64,000 nt of DNA from Diphasiastrum complanatum (GCA_029204225.1 CM055109.1:28892361-28956360), one strand, 5' to 3'. Counted from the stretch's first letter, positions 10,747 through 22,815 are shown. The notes: a model not told the origin generated them from the sequence alone. Translations and numbers: made by a program.

Positions 10747-12746
10747 AAATAAAATGTGTGATTTACAACTGAAAAAAGATTTTTTTACGGCACTGAGGAG
10801 AGGCAGGGAATAGTACTGGGCATGCTCAAGGAATATTAGGTCAGATTATTCTGAAAGGAGGCAGGCTGCTGGGCAGAGGGAGAGAGAGGTCGTGGGAGAC
10901 CTAGAGAGAGAGAATAGAGAGAGGGGATTGGACCGAGGCAGGGGGTAGAGAGATCTCGACCGAGCCCAGGAATTTCCGCGAGGGAGATATCTCAACCGAC
11001 CGAAACAGGGAAGCGGATTGTGAAGGAGAAAGCTGATGGAGGCGCAAAGCCTATTCTTCTTCTAGAAATGTGGAATTGCCCATATTCAAATGACTATTTT
11101 CTCTGTTTGCGGAAGAAATTGATGCGAGGGGTAGTGAGGTCGGGCAGAGAGAGATCTGAAAGCGGAAGGAGTTGTTGATCTTTGCTTCTCGACAGTATGA
11201 TTTGTTTACAAGAAACAATTAGTATTCGGATTTGCATTTGTGGATCGGATCGTCTGTCTGTAACAACGTTTTTCCTGATAATTGATGGTTTCTTCAATTT
11301 GATTGGGGTAGGAATGATTAAGATTGCTAAATTTGCTAGTTGCAGGCATTTTTTTTGGCTTCAGAGATTTTTTTACTTGAGCACGCTTAGCTTAGAATCG
11401 AATTTGCGTGTTCAATGCTATTTGGCGGACCTGAGATGACATTCATAAGCGGTAATGTAGCACTTTGAGTAGATCCGAGGTCGTGCTTTAGCAGCTCCAA
11501 CTTCGCTTGGTTTCTTTCTGTGAAGCAGAACTATGAGCATAATTTCAGTTTGTGTGCTGAACTAGTTCTTTGCATCTTTTTTTCTTCCTTAAATCCAAGT
11601 GCAGAGAGCATCTTTGCATCTTTTTTCTTCCTGAAATTCCTAGTGCATAGAGCATCAGTGATAGATCTATCTCCAATCTTGCTCTTTGAACTCTTGTTTC
11701 CTGTTTAGACTCTTGTAAGGGCCACAATTTTTCAGAATTCGACAGCCCGAGTGGAAAACTACTCCGCTCAAATAGTTATCTTTTATTTCGCAAAAAGGCA
11801 AAGGAATCAGCAGCAAAGAAACAAGATCTTTCGAGTAAGCTGCTGATCACGCTACCGCCCAGTAGCCAGAATGGTGGATCGGGTGAGCAGAATTAGGATT
11901 AGGGTTAGATAGAAGGTGAATTAGGGTTAGGTTAGGTCGCGTGGAGGTTAGGGCTGGAAAGGTAGGGTTAGGTTTTTTTTTCTAATAATAAACTTCAAAA
12001 TAAAAGAATGTGAAAAAAATTTACAACAGAGACAAAACTTCAAAATTGAAAAATGAAGTGATTCTCTCTCACTTGGGAAAATCCAACAAATTTTTTTTCA
12101 GATTCTGCAAATTCTGACCCATCTCCACTAATTTGCTCAAAACTTACTTAATATTGATCCAAATCAAACAAACTCAGTACCTCTGAAAAGCTAACAACAA
12201 GCTCTATCAGCCTATAGGATCAGATCATTGATTGAAGTGATTTGATAGGTCAAATATACAATAGAACATGTCTAAAATTTTTGAAGAAAGAAAACCAACA
12301 AAACTAGAGCTAGGAATCAAGAATTGTCATAAATCCTTGGATACTAATCCAAATGACCTGCCATATGGATCAATCAAAGCTAAAACAATGCTCTAAAATC
12401 GTATGTAAAGAAACTTGAAATAAAAACTCAAATCAGATCTGAAAAATTCAAATCAAGTGAAAGCAAAATTCTAGTCACCTATTTTGACAGCTTTTGGGAA
12501 ACGTGCAATAACTTTTGCATCTCTTATCCAAATGCCTTGCAAATTGGTGCAAATGAAAGCTAAGACAAACCTCTACAAATTTATAGAATCAAATCAAAAA
12601 TGAAAAATGAAATTGAATGTCGAAAATTGGTCTAAGCAGGCCTGAAAATTTCAAACTTTAAAATTAGCAAAAAGAAAGCTACAAATGCAATAAACTTATC
12701 AAATCCAATAGAATCCTCATAGAATCATCATGAATCATGGATCTAT
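10747..12746 (-). mobile_element. Internal region of the non-coding LTR element
   Basis: No recognisable coding sequence. It is purine-rich at 10850-11040, followed by mixed sequence. At about 11890-11970 there is a patch of TTAGGG-like words (AATTAGGGTTAGGTTAGG), too degenerate to be a telomere. From 11980 it is A-rich, with words typical of LTR-element leaders. It lies between two similar LTR copies and next to a primer site, which suggests a non-autonomous (LARD/TRIM-like) element. Confidence 0.45.
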
Positions 12747-12758
12747 GCTCTGATACCA
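12747..12758 (-). other. Primer-binding site (initiator Met tRNA type)
   Basis: The minus strand reads TGGTATCAGAGC, the usual plant LTR-element primer site complementary to the 3' end of initiator Met tRNA. It is 2 bp from the LTR start at 12761. This fixes the element orientation as minus. Confidence 0.8.
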
Positions 12759-12760
12759 CA

Positions 12761-13030
12761 TGTGCCAAATCCAAGAAAATAACAATTACAATGGAAGTAA
12801 AACTAAGAGCAAGAAAAATACAAAGCATTCAAGATAGCATATCCATATAAAGCTAGAAACACAAAGATCTCCATAGGATCACAATAGAAATGAAAAGAAG
12901 AGTACAAAGCAATGTAAATGAGCATGGATTCATGTAGATAGGGCACATGAGACCTAGCAATGGAGATCCCTATGGCTCACATTCACAAGAAAGCTAGAAG
13001 CTCTCACTTGCAAATGAGCCAAATGATTCG
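12761..13030 (-). mobile_element. 5' LTR copy of the non-coding LTR element (inner end)
   Basis: It starts TGTGCCAAATCC beside the primer site and matches 10428-10746 apart from the duplication there. Similarity is lost at about 13025. The true LTR may extend further right, to 13400 or so, but nothing confirms that. Confidence 0.6.
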
Positions 13031-14535
13031 CAAAATGATGTCTCTTGTCTAGTTATAGACAGTGCTCTTACTTTACTTTACTTAAATATCTTGAGGGATA
13101 GTTAGCCCTTGTTAAGTATTATTTAAGCTAGATTGGGCTCTTATTGGCCTATTATCTTTACTAGTTACTTTGAAGGGCCTAAAGAGGGAACCACCTTGTT
13201 ATGAAGGCTAATAGCTCCTTTTGGGCCTACAAAGCTTACAATGGATATTACATTGCTTGAAAAGCACGGGTGTACTAAAAGTACATGACATTAGTCTTTA
13301 CACTATATATTTCAAAAAGTCCTTAAATACTTAAAGCGTTTATTGGCTTGAATTTTATATGTGTCTTCTATTTCACAATCAATATCATGCTGAGGATCCT
13401 AATGCTACCATTTGTCATTTGAAGTGCATGTTAAGATATTCTTTACCAGTTCTATTCCCATGCTTCAGTGGTTGAGTTTACTCTTAGATTCACATGCATG
13501 AAACTTTTTCCATGTTTATGCTACTTGTACACAAAATAGATGGTATTTCTCGAGTATATGCATGTTTTTTAGTTATTTTCCTCACCAATATTTAATAGCA
13601 TATCTCCCTAAAATTTATGAGTTATTTCTTTTTAAAGCACAACACAAGATGGCTTGCTAGTCTCTAGAGCTAGTAAAGTTTAATTTGATAAAACCAAAGC
13701 CTTTGCAAAATTTGTGCACCTTATAAACAAAAATAAAGCATAGTAATAGCAATAACATCTTGCAATGTCTTTAGCTATTTCAGATCATGACAACTTTTTT
13801 CATTGATCATTTTCACATTTTTACATATTCAATGTTCATGTTACTAGTGCACTTTGTTGTACAAGATATGCAACATTGCTATTGCCAAACAAAATGAAAT
13901 TTAAGCACAATCAAAGTCCAATAGTTGAGATGGGCATCTGTAAATTTTGGACCCAACATGATTAAGCCTCTCACATATTCATCCTAAATCTTAATATACA
14001 TGTTACACAACAAGACATTCTCATATAAAAATTAAGTCCTTCATGCATTTCTATAGTTGAACCATGAGATTGGAATGTAACACTTGAGATGTTCCTAGTT
14101 CTATGGCTACCAATCTATTCTCTCAACATCATAAAGATTATGATTAGATGAGTGAAGCATAGCCAATATATTTTATTGATTATAAGTCGATTACATTCAA
14201 AGACTTCTGTTGCACGACATTGAAAGCTCCTTGACTTGAATCAAACTTGTCAAAGTTTTGTTGTTCTAAGCAACTATCATCGATTGAGTAAACCCAATCC
14301 AATAATTTTTAGTTATGTTTTGTTTTTGCATTCATCAACGAATTATATGCGTGGTTTTCTCAATCTAATGATGATATTTTATAGACATTATTCAAATATG
14401 CGTAGCCGCACTAGACTTCACTAATGCTTGCAACTGGCCATATAAGAATTGCAATCTAAAGATTAATCTACAACATACTTGTTGTAGTCACATAAGAAAG
14501 TGGAGATTTCACCAATCTATCCACATTACCCTCAT
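13031..14535. other. AT-rich stretch without recognised genes
   Basis: No coding signal in any frame beyond short spurious frames. The first 300 bp may belong to the LTR on the left. The copia remnant begins at its right edge. Confidence 0.4.
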
Positions 14536-15420
14536 GAATTATGGTGGAAGTCAAAGCCAAATCTGACTCATATTCGGACATTTGGATGTGCAGTTTATAT
14601 GCACATACCAGACAAATTGAGAAAGTAACTCGATGAAAAGACAGAACAAGGTTTTTTAGTAGGATTCGAGTTACATTCGTCATATTATCAAGTCTACATA
14701 CTCGAAACTGAAAGAATAAAAGTTGTTCAAGATGTCAAATTCGATGAGTAAAAGTACATATTAGACAATGATTTGATCAGCTATGAAATTCTTAGGACTT
14801 ACTATGAGTTACCAACAACAAAAGTAACGCAAGCAGATGATGAACAAGAATTACCATCTGGACATAGTGGTGATTCAGAGGAAGTTCAAATTCGAGTACC
14901 CGAAAGACTCGAATCACCAATTTGAATTCAAGCAGAACAGGTCGAACTCAAACATGCAGAATTGAATTCAAAGCCTATACAAACTGTGACAAGATCTGAT
15001 AGACAAAAAAAACCACCAGTAAGGTTTGGTTAGGATGTTTCAACAAATATAGCTATCGAATTTTGTGGTTTCACAGATGAATCTCAAACATTCGAGAAAG
15101 CTATTGATGGACTAGACAAAGAACATTGGATTCTAGCAATGGAGGACGAAATGACATCGATGCATAAGACAATGTATGGACACTTGCACATGTACCTGTT
15201 GGAAGAAAACCAATTAAATGCAAGTGGATGTACAAGATCAAAATAGGTCTTGATGGAGAAATCATCAGATACAAAGCAAGGTTGATAGTGAAAGGATTTT
15301 CACAAAAATATGGGATTGACTACACTGATACTTTCTCACCAGTAGTCAAACACACATCACTTCGCTTGTTATTCACTTATGCAGTAGCTCATGATCTCAA
15401 AATCCATGTTGTGCGCCAAA
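14536..15420 (+). pseudogene. Ty1/copia integrase end to RT start, decayed
   Basis: Reading across stops, 14540-14770 gives the copia integrase C-terminus (FGCAVYMHIPDKLRK, then GFLVGFELHSSYYQVYI). A variable linker follows, then the start of RT: AIDGLDKEHWILAMEDEM, and from 15228 [20 protein letters not shown] followed by [18 protein letters not shown]. The frame ends abruptly after DLKIHVV, where RT should continue with MDVKTAFLNG. An LTR-like TGTGCGCCAAATG begins at that point, so either another element is inserted or the copy was truncated there. Confidence 0.75.
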
Positions 15421-16090
15421 TGTTTTTTTTTTGGACAAATTTTTTTGCATGGATTATCCACGTGTGGATAATCCACGCAAATTCCAGAAAGACAAATCTC
15501 AGTTCTACTAACAAAACAAGCAGTTTAATTGACAAAGGCTAAGAGATCGAATTTTATTCATTCGACAATTACTTATTCGACCTTTATTCTTGTTCGTAAG
15601 ACAAACGAATGGAAATAAAATATGTCGAACCCTGAAAACAAAAGGTCATTGGATATCAACCATTTTAACGGTTAGATCGACTATTTACAAAATGAAGAAA
15701 GTCAAGAGACTGTTCACAGAAGGAAAAAAGCCAAGAGACCTATCCTATAACAATATAAATACATGTACACTTACTCATTAAAAAATAAGGCAACAAGCTA
15801 TTAAGTAGAAACAGACAGATTGAAATCAATTGATCAAAGTCATCAATTCATTCATGTTTCATACTTGTTTCTAATAGAATTTGAGATCAAACATGATATT
15901 TGTTTCTGATCATATGAAATAATATATCACACTCATACATATGTTTAATTTTGCATGCTTTATTCAATCAAAGTAGAAACTTCTATAATAGTATATAGGA
16001 CGGAATCAGACATGATTGAAGATAGTGATATTAGTTTGATTTATTCGAACTTACATCGTGTTCTCTGAAGGAAAATTCCCAGTATTTTTC
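15408..16090. other. LTR-like sequence breaking the copia RT
   Basis: It begins TGTGCGCCAAATG at the break of the RT frame and contains an inverted pair TTATCCACGTGTGGATAA near 15456. A TATA-like ACAATATAAATAC lies at about 15752. These are LTR-like traits, but no partner LTR or target duplication was found. Confidence 0.3.
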
Positions 16091-16234
16091 CTACATAAAG
16101 CACTGAGTGAGGGGGACTTTATGAGACCTTGGCCTGGGTCCCATGTCCTCAAGTAGGGAATTGGGGCCCTCTGGACCCTTCTCTTAGCCAAAATAACCTT
16201 GTATGTGGCCATGTGACCACCCTCCTCTCACATG

Positions 16235-16237
<3 letters not shown>

Positions 16238-16310
<73 letters not shown>
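16238..16310 (+). repeat. (GA)n microsatellite
   Basis: A perfect (GA) tract of about 73 bp. Confidence 0.98.
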
Positions 16311-16314
<4 letters not shown>

Positions 16315-16487
16315 TAGGTTGTTGTAGAGAAAACTGATTTTGGAATCTTGATTGGGCCATGTGTGCCCTAAAACTTCATCCATGGCACCTGATGCGCAGT
16401 TAACGTGAGCATTTGACGTGCAGCTTGGAGAACAAAGAATGTTCTGGAATCATAGCGTAACCTCAAAATTTTCAAAGAAAAGGATAG

Positions 16488-16624
<137 letters not shown>

Positions 16625-16644
16625 AAACAATTTTGAATAGTCTT

Positions 16645-16885
16645 GAAAGCAATTATTACTACCTTCTTTAACAATTTTGCAGCTGAATCAAGAGTGAATG
16701 TCCTTTTTGATGCTCTGTTGACTGATGGAACACCATTTTATTTGTTCAAATGGTTTTTGAAGTCTTCAAAGCAATTATTACTACCTTTTGAAAACAATTC
16801 TGTAGCTAAATCAAGAGTGAATAGTCTTCAAAGCAAGTATTACTGCCTTCCGAAATAATTTGTAGGTGAAAGAAGAATGAATGTA
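16645..16885 (+). repeat. Diverged repeat of about 60 bp, three copies
   Basis: The block AAGCAATTATTACTACCTT, followed by an AA(C/T)AATT(T/C)TG(C/T)AG motif and ATCAAGAGTGAAT, occurs at about 16648, 16773 and 16828 with increasing divergence. It is non-coding and probably a local duplication. Confidence 0.7.
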
Positions 16886-17848
16886 AAAGACATTATAGTA
16901 GACATTTCGAAGTATTGAAAGTGAATTATTTAGTATAAATTGCAACTGTCCAGTATAAAAGTGAACCTGGATTAAAAACTTTGAAAACAAATTTAGATGC
17001 TTAGAGAATTTCATTTAGGCTTTTAAAAATCAGTTGAGTATATGTGTCCTTTGAGAATTACAGAACTAACATAATGAAAATATACAGAAGAAAAAGAAAG
17101 AAAAAAAAAAGAAAAGGCTGCAAGCACCATCTTGGGCTACATATTTTCTTGGTATTGATCATTAGTATTCGGCTTTGTTGCATGATGAGAATAAGAGCAA
17201 TTAAAACAACACTTACAAGGAAAACATAGAGACTGGAAGGTTGATGGGAATTTACTTGACAATAGATATTCAATTAATAAAGGCAACGTTAGTCCTAGTT
17301 ATAAAAAGTCATTCCACCAAGGATGAATTTTGGTCCTAGTTTGAGAGAGAAATCACCAAGAACTCAATGGTGACATGAAAAGCAAGATGAGAAAGCTTGT
17401 AATGTTCTTGACTGCGTTCCACAATGTATGTGTTTTGACAATAAAATAGAGCTTTGACTACTTATTTTTTGGCCTTGAAAAAATATTAGAATTCCGGTGT
17501 CCAAAAGAGAGGAGTTAGTTTGTGAATATATGCACATAGATGTTGATGGTTTGGATTATTCTTCGAAATATGGGAATTTGAGAATCAACATGACATGACC
17601 AAATTCATGTAAGATTCTAGAAGGATGTCTACAAAGAGCAAGCTAATTGGAAAACCTATTCAATTTGCCAATAATCAATCTTGTTCCAAAGCTTGAAAGG
17701 ATATGTCTAAGAAAATACCAATATATGAAGATATTAAAATGTCCATAAAAACCAAATGTCAAAGAAAATTCCATAGAACATGCAAATGCTACATTCTATG
17801 CAAAAAATAAATAAGCCAAAAAGATGCCAAAAAGGATAAACAAGGAAT

Positions 17849-17988
17849 GTTGAATGTAGTGAGGTTAAGACAATTGAAACATGCTTGTTGTCATTTGTAC
17901 AATTTGCTCTTCATGGCTATGTTGAATGTAGTCACGTTAAGACAATTGAAACTTGCTTGTCATTTGTAGAATTTGCTTTTTATGGCTA
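17849..17988 (+). repeat. 72-bp tandem duplication
   Basis: The unit beginning GTTGAATGTAGT and ending CATGGCTAT is present at 17849-17920 and again at 17921-17988 with a few substitutions and a 4-bp deletion. Confidence 0.85.
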
Positions 17989-18457
17989 TGAATGATAGGA
18001 AGTAATGTTTTCAGTTTGGGCGTAAAAATAAATAAATTGTTTTATGTGCACCTTCTGGCGCACTAAAGGTGCTTGTAAAAAATTTTTGTCAGAAAAAAAA
18101 GTTGCTCACAAATTATGTTCGGTGAAGCTGGTCCATATTCTTTGTAAAAATGTGAAAACTGATTTTACGTTTAATTAATTTTGAAAGGTTTGCATCCAAG
18201 CTCGCGAAAAATTGACAAATACAAACAACCCAATTGTTGAAATTCACTTTTTACCGTTTCATTTTAGATTTATAGGTTTTTATATGGCTCAACTGATTTT
18301 AGTTATAAATCTTAAGTTTTAAGGTTTTATTTTAAACCTTTTACCGATTCCATAATAGTTTTGTGGATTTTTTATAAGATTAGTTTAAAACTTTTTTACG
18401 AGCATTGGTTTTAGAGCCTTGTCAAAATTACTTGAAAGCAAATTTGTGTGCATTCCA

Positions 18458-18563
18458 TCCAAGTTCCAACCCATATTAATGAGTATTTAATTCAGAGCTA
18501 ATTATAGTCCACTCCAAGTTCAAACCCATATAAATGAGTATTTAATTCAAGAGCAATTTTTGA
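18458..18563 (+). repeat. 55-bp tandem duplication
   Basis: TCCAAGTTCCAACCCATAT and the following GAGTATTTAATTCA block occur at 18458 and again at 18513 with minor changes. Confidence 0.8.
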
Positions 18564-18599
18564 ACTGCCAAAGTTATCAAAAGTTGAGTTGAAAGCTTA

Positions 18600-19532
18600 A
18601 AGGGCATTGGGCATTCGCAAAAGGGGGAGGGGGAGGCACACGTTTGAAGGGCGAGGGAAGGGCACGTTTGAAAAGAGGAAAAGAACGGGCAGGAGGGCAG
18701 TTGGGCCTCGAAACCTGAGAAGAACATTAGGCACCTGCAGAACACGTGACATATACCTAATTGGTCCGTTGCTTATCTTCATCGTGCTAGCAAGAGATCG
18801 GGCTAGGGCGGGGTCCTTCTCGAACTTTTTAAAAATAAAAAGTGAACTTGATATTGTTGTAAGGTGATTTTTAAAATCGTTAAAAATAATAATAGCACAT
18901 TACAAGTATGTAAGATATTTATTGCTCATAATTTATAAAAGTACAAAATTATGCCATTTAAAGCAACTTTTAAAAAAAATCCTTAAAAAAAAAATGAGAG
19001 AGAGAGAGAGAGAGACACACACACACACACACAGACACACAGAGACGGGGATATCTGAAGCGCACATTCAACTGTTTTTGTTGCCTAATCGCTGTGAGCG
19101 CAGCAGCTGGAGGAGATAGGTGGTGGAGCGGACAGGTGAGAGAGGGAGAGCGAAGCAGCTGGACAGGTGAGAGGGAGCGGAGAGAGCGAAGCAGCTCGAG
19201 GCAGGTGAGAGAGAGAGAGAGAGAGAGAGCGGAGCAGAGCAGCTGGAGAGGACAGGTGAGAGAGCGGAGCAGCTAGAGGACAGTCGAGAGACAGAGAGAG
19301 GAGCACTTGGAGGGGACAGGGGGAAGAGAGAGAGGAAGACATGGTGAGAGAGAAGGAAGAGAGATGGTGAGTGAGCGTAGAGAGAGAGTGGGCTGAGAAA
19401 AAGAGACAGAGCTTGCTAGGTTTTTTAGGGCTATGTAGGGTTAGGGTTTTTTGAGGGTTTTAAGAGGATAAAATAGCCATAAAGTGAGGTGTTGTGTTGG
19501 AGAGAGAGGGAGAGAGAGAGAGAGAGAGAGAT
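18600..19532 (+). promoter_or_regulatory. Likely ZW10 promoter and GA-rich 5' leader
   Basis: This stretch precedes the ZW10 start codon and has no gene of its own. A TATA-like TTTATAAAAG stands at 18933-18942. A (GA)n-(CA)n tract follows at 18988-19034. At 19100-19330 a degenerate tandem repeat of AGCAGCTGGA(C/G)AGG words contains four copies of CAGGTGAG. A telo-box type motif (TTAGGGTTT) lies at 19441-19449, common in plant housekeeping promoters. A final (GA)n tract at 19497-19530 runs up to the ATG. The transcription start is not determined. Confidence 0.4.
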
Positions 19533-20339
19533 ATGGCGATCCAAGATATGGGCTCTGCGGATTTGGGGATGCTGCTGGGGTTTTCAAGCAGCAGTAGCGG
19601 TAGCAGCAGCAGCAGCAGCAGCAGGGAGGTGATGGATGTAACAGCTCCCTTATCAACTCCCGATCTGCATCATTTCCTGGACAGAATGCAAGCCCTATCC
19701 GATGGCAAGAGGGATCATGTACTTCACACTCTCAAATCTAATCGCCACAAGCTTCTGGATTTGATTTCCAAAGCCGATCTAGGGCTGCACCATGTGGAAG
19801 CCATTTCCCAGGACCTCAATCGCTTTCTACAACTTGTTGGTGTAGGACATGGCCTTAAGAGTAGGGCAGCTCACTCAGAAATGGAGGGAATGGCCTTCGA
19901 TGTGGGACGTAGCCCTAAGAGTAGAGCAGGCGACACAGACATTGATACGAGGAAGGGGATGGCCTTTGATGTAGGACATAGACTTGAGAGTAGGGCAGAT
20001 GATTCAGAAATTGAGGAAATTGCCTTTGATGTAGGGTTACGTCAATTGGCCGATGAAGCACGTGGCTTAAATAGACAAAAGGAGGAAAAGCAGCAAGCAT
20101 TAATGCTAGTGGACATTATTGCATCCATCTATGAAGGTATTAAGAAAGCATCGGAGGCGTTCATGCTAGGGCACATTGTCGAGGCAGCGAATGAAATGCA
20201 GCTTCTGCGGGAAGCCCTTCGGCTGCCCTCTAATGTTGAACAGGAGATTGAGGAACAACCATCACAAGAGCTACACATTTCAGAGAGCATAAAAGCATAT
20301 GTGGCACTGAGGTTCTTATGGATTGGAACTTTTTCACAG
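19533..20339 (+). CDS. ZW10: ZW10 homologue, exon 1 (residues 1-269)
   Basis: ZW10 is a subunit of the RZZ kinetochore complex and of the NRZ/Dsl1 complex that tethers Golgi-derived vesicles at the ER. The start is ATG 19533 (AGATATGGCG); an upstream in-frame GTG at 19494 would only add Glu-Arg repeats. A Ser-rich run from (AGC)n sits near residues 19-31. The helical N-terminal region follows (DLHHFLDRMQALSDGKRDHV and DLGLHHVEAISQDLNRFLQL), then three tandem repeats (residues 104-166), then a helical part with KKASEAFMLGHIVEAANEMQ. The exon ends TTCACAG before GTAAAG at 20340, phase 0. Identity rests mainly on the downstream exons, which match ZW10 clearly, and on smooth joining with exon 2. 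Confidence 0.82.
19842..20030 (+). repeat. In-frame tandem repeat (60/69/60 bp) inside ZW10 exon 1
   Basis: Three units, 19842-19901, 19902-19970 and 19971-20030, each start GT(A/G)GGAC and end TTTGAT or TTCGAT. Each encodes a VG-x2-(L/P)-(K/E)-SRA ... (M/I)AFD motif. All lengths are multiples of three, so the frame is kept. The middle unit has 9 extra bases (3 codons). Confidence 0.92.
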
Positions 20340-20589
20340 GTAAAGTTTAGGGTTTAGGATTGGGTCTTATATTGTGGCAATTATAGTATGCAATCTTACA
20401 AATAGTTTCCCAATTTTCCATTTCGAGGGTTAAAACTACGTTTGAAACTTGTGTCAAAATAATTGCTTTGAAAACATAAAAATGGATTTCAAATGATTGT
20501 TGGAAAAGTGAGCTTTGATTCTCGAGCCGTAGATTCCCTTGATCAATATATTTGGAAATTTCTAATTTGGCCACTGTAAATGGGAGAGA

Positions 20590-21654
20590 GGGAGAAAAGG
20601 CAAGAAGCTTTATTAACGTCTTTTCCATGCCAAAAGGCGTATAAGACGAACGAGTACATAAGATAAAGTGGAATTAAGACGGAGCAATGCGTCAAACAAC
20701 ATAACTAAAAACCAAACTAACTAAGAAGAGGATAATGTCCAGGATTATATGGTACGAAGACCATTTACAGATTCAACTGGCATCTCTTCAGTGCTCTAAC
20801 TCTCTCACTAACTCTGAACAATCTCGGATATCTCATTAATAGCAACAGGTTTAATATCTACAAAGCTAGAACAACACTATTAGGACCTCTAAGCACATCT
20901 GCCTAGGAACGGACAGCGGTATGATGCTGTTTCACTTGACTTTCAAGTTGTTGGATCTTTGCTGAAGTAGTCGAATGAGAGGAAGCTTCGATTTTGGTAG
21001 CTGCAACTTCTTTCTTGAGATCGTTGATAGACGAATCTAGGTTTTGAAGATGAGATTGAACAGCTTGGAACATAGCTTCAAGAGAAAGAAGTTTTTTTTC
21101 GATGGTCGTTGAGATATTCATAGGAACGTAACTGATCTGCACGAATGACGGAGGTCATAAGTGATTCATCATCTGGGGTATTTGGGGTCAAAGGGTCGGC
21201 TGTAATGGATTCACTATTAACAAGAATAGGATTTGATGGAGAGAGAGGGATTGCGACTGGAATAGAAGGTGAAGGTGAAGGTGAAGGTGAAGGTGAGGAG
21301 GATGCTGAAGCAATGCTAGAAGCTAAAGATGGCTGAGGCGAAGCTGGAGGTGCAGAAGCCATTGAGGCTGAGGCGGTGGAGTCAAAGGATTGAGGAGCAG
21401 GGGCAGATGTCCCTCCCTTCCGATTCTTGGCCATGGTTCACGCTAGCAATTCAGGCAGATGGTGTAGGGCAATCAGATGTCTGATTTCCGCTTGGGTGTA
21501 AGCCCATGAGCATAGCATAGATCATCATAGCGATGGTCAGACCTGCAGATTTCCGTTTAGGTGTAGTTCTGTTCAGGTGTAGATCCGCGAGCAGTAGCAG
21601 ATCACCATAGCGATGGGAGAGGGCACACCTGCGATTAGCAGGGCATCGCTGGCT

Positions 21655-21724
<70 letters not shown>

Positions 21725-21735
21725 CACAAGAGTGA
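20590..21735 (-). mobile_element. LINE copy with large internal deletion, minus strand
   Basis: Read on the minus strand, a (CT)n tract (21655-21722) is followed by a leader with repeated AGATCA(C/T)CATAGCGATGG-type words (+ strand). Then comes the ORF1 N-terminal part (21434-21078: MAKNRKGGTSAPAPQ, Pro/Ser-rich, with a (GGTGAA)n-coded SPSPSPSP run) and, after a frameshift, a coiled-coil segment (21142-20903: LLSLEAMFQAVQSHLQNLDS). The copy then jumps to the LINE 3' tail at 20598-20655 with the terminal hairpin and AATAAAGC. ORF2 is absent, so this copy could only have moved using enzymes from another copy. Confidence 0.75.
21655..21722 (+). repeat. (GA)n microsatellite at the 5' edge of a LINE copy
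   Basis: A (GA) tract of about 68 bp on +, hence (CT)n in LINE orientation, directly at the 5' end of the minus-strand LINE copy. Confidence 0.95.
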
Positions 21736-22357
21736 GTTCTGAATTTAGATAATAGAGAGAGGTTAGAAGTTAGAACATAGGAGAGGAGAGAAGAGAGAGG
21801 TTAGAGCGTAGGAGAGAGGAGATAAGAGAGGGGGAGAGTGAAGAGAGGTCAGTACTATGTTTACATTTCAACTTTAGTGGTGGCAAAATTGCTAAAATGG
21901 AAGAACACTTTTTCCTGTTTCAAAAAAGTCGTTTTGAAACACGTTTCAAAATAGTATCGTAAACAATTCTTCATATACCTCTTGCTAGATCACTCAGTGT
22001 TGCCTTTAGGTCATACTTCCGCTTTTAAAATGTGTTGTTTCGATCAAGATATTTACAAATTGAAAAAATTTCGAGTAGTCCAAAAAATTTCTTCATGTTT
22101 TTCTAATCTTTGTTAGCTTTTTATTACAGGGAGTGAGTAAGGTTCTGGAGAGGGTCTTGGAAGAGCCAATAAAGAATCAAATTATCTATGGTGTTAGTGA
22201 AACAGTCTATTACACTGGGTAGAGCAAATATTGCACGTTTGGTAGCTTAGGGTTAAAGCATTGCAAACCACCATATTATAAAAGAGATTGAATTGTTGAG
22301 ACTTAATTGCATAATGCATGATCAAAGAATAGACCTTTACTCTTTGTCTTTTTCGAA

Positions 22358-22804
22358 GACGCAATTTGCCTTGAATGTTTTGATTATTGACTTCATAAAT
22401 TGAATCACTAGTTTATCTAAACATAGAATCGATTTGGGTGTACCAAGGCATGACATTAAATCATAAAGTAGCAATTCTTCATACATGAACAAATTAGAAT
22501 TCACGTAATGTATCTCTCTAACACACACAAACATACTCTCTCTCTCTCTCTCTCCCTCTTTGTGTGTGTGTGCCTCTATGTGTGTGTGTGTGTGTGGATG
22601 TGTGTGGATGTGTGCGCAATTTGCAAAGACGCAATATGCCTTGAATATTTTGATTATTGACTTCATATATCAAATCACTTGTTTATCTAAACATAGAATC
22701 GATTTGGGTGTACCAAGGCATGACATAAAATCATAAAGTAGCAATTCTTCATACGTGGACAAATTAGAATTCATGTAATGTATCTCTCTAACACACACAA
22801 CCAT

Positions 22805-22815
<11 letters not shown>
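22358..22815 (+). repeat. Direct repeat of about 190 bp, two copies ending in microsatellites
   Basis: The block from GACGCAATTTGCCTTGAAT through ACATAGAATCGATTTGGGTG to CTCTCTAACACACACAA occurs at 22358-22545 and again at 22627-22810 with few differences. The first copy runs into (CT)n and (GT)n, the second into the (CT)n tract that precedes the next LINE copy. It is non-coding and lies in ZW10 intron 1. Confidence 0.88.

Noticed and set aside
11885-11975. Telomere-like TTAGGG/TTTAGGG words
   Set aside because: Only a few irregular units inside a transposon; not a telomere or a convincing interstitial telomere array.
22130-22192. Possible extra ZW10 exon after TTATTACAG reading GVSKVLERVLEEPIKNQIIY
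   Set aside because: It is phase 0 with a GTTAGT donor, but exon 1 joins exon 2 without a gap in the family pattern, and this piece has no counterpart that I recall in ZW10. Transcript data would decide.
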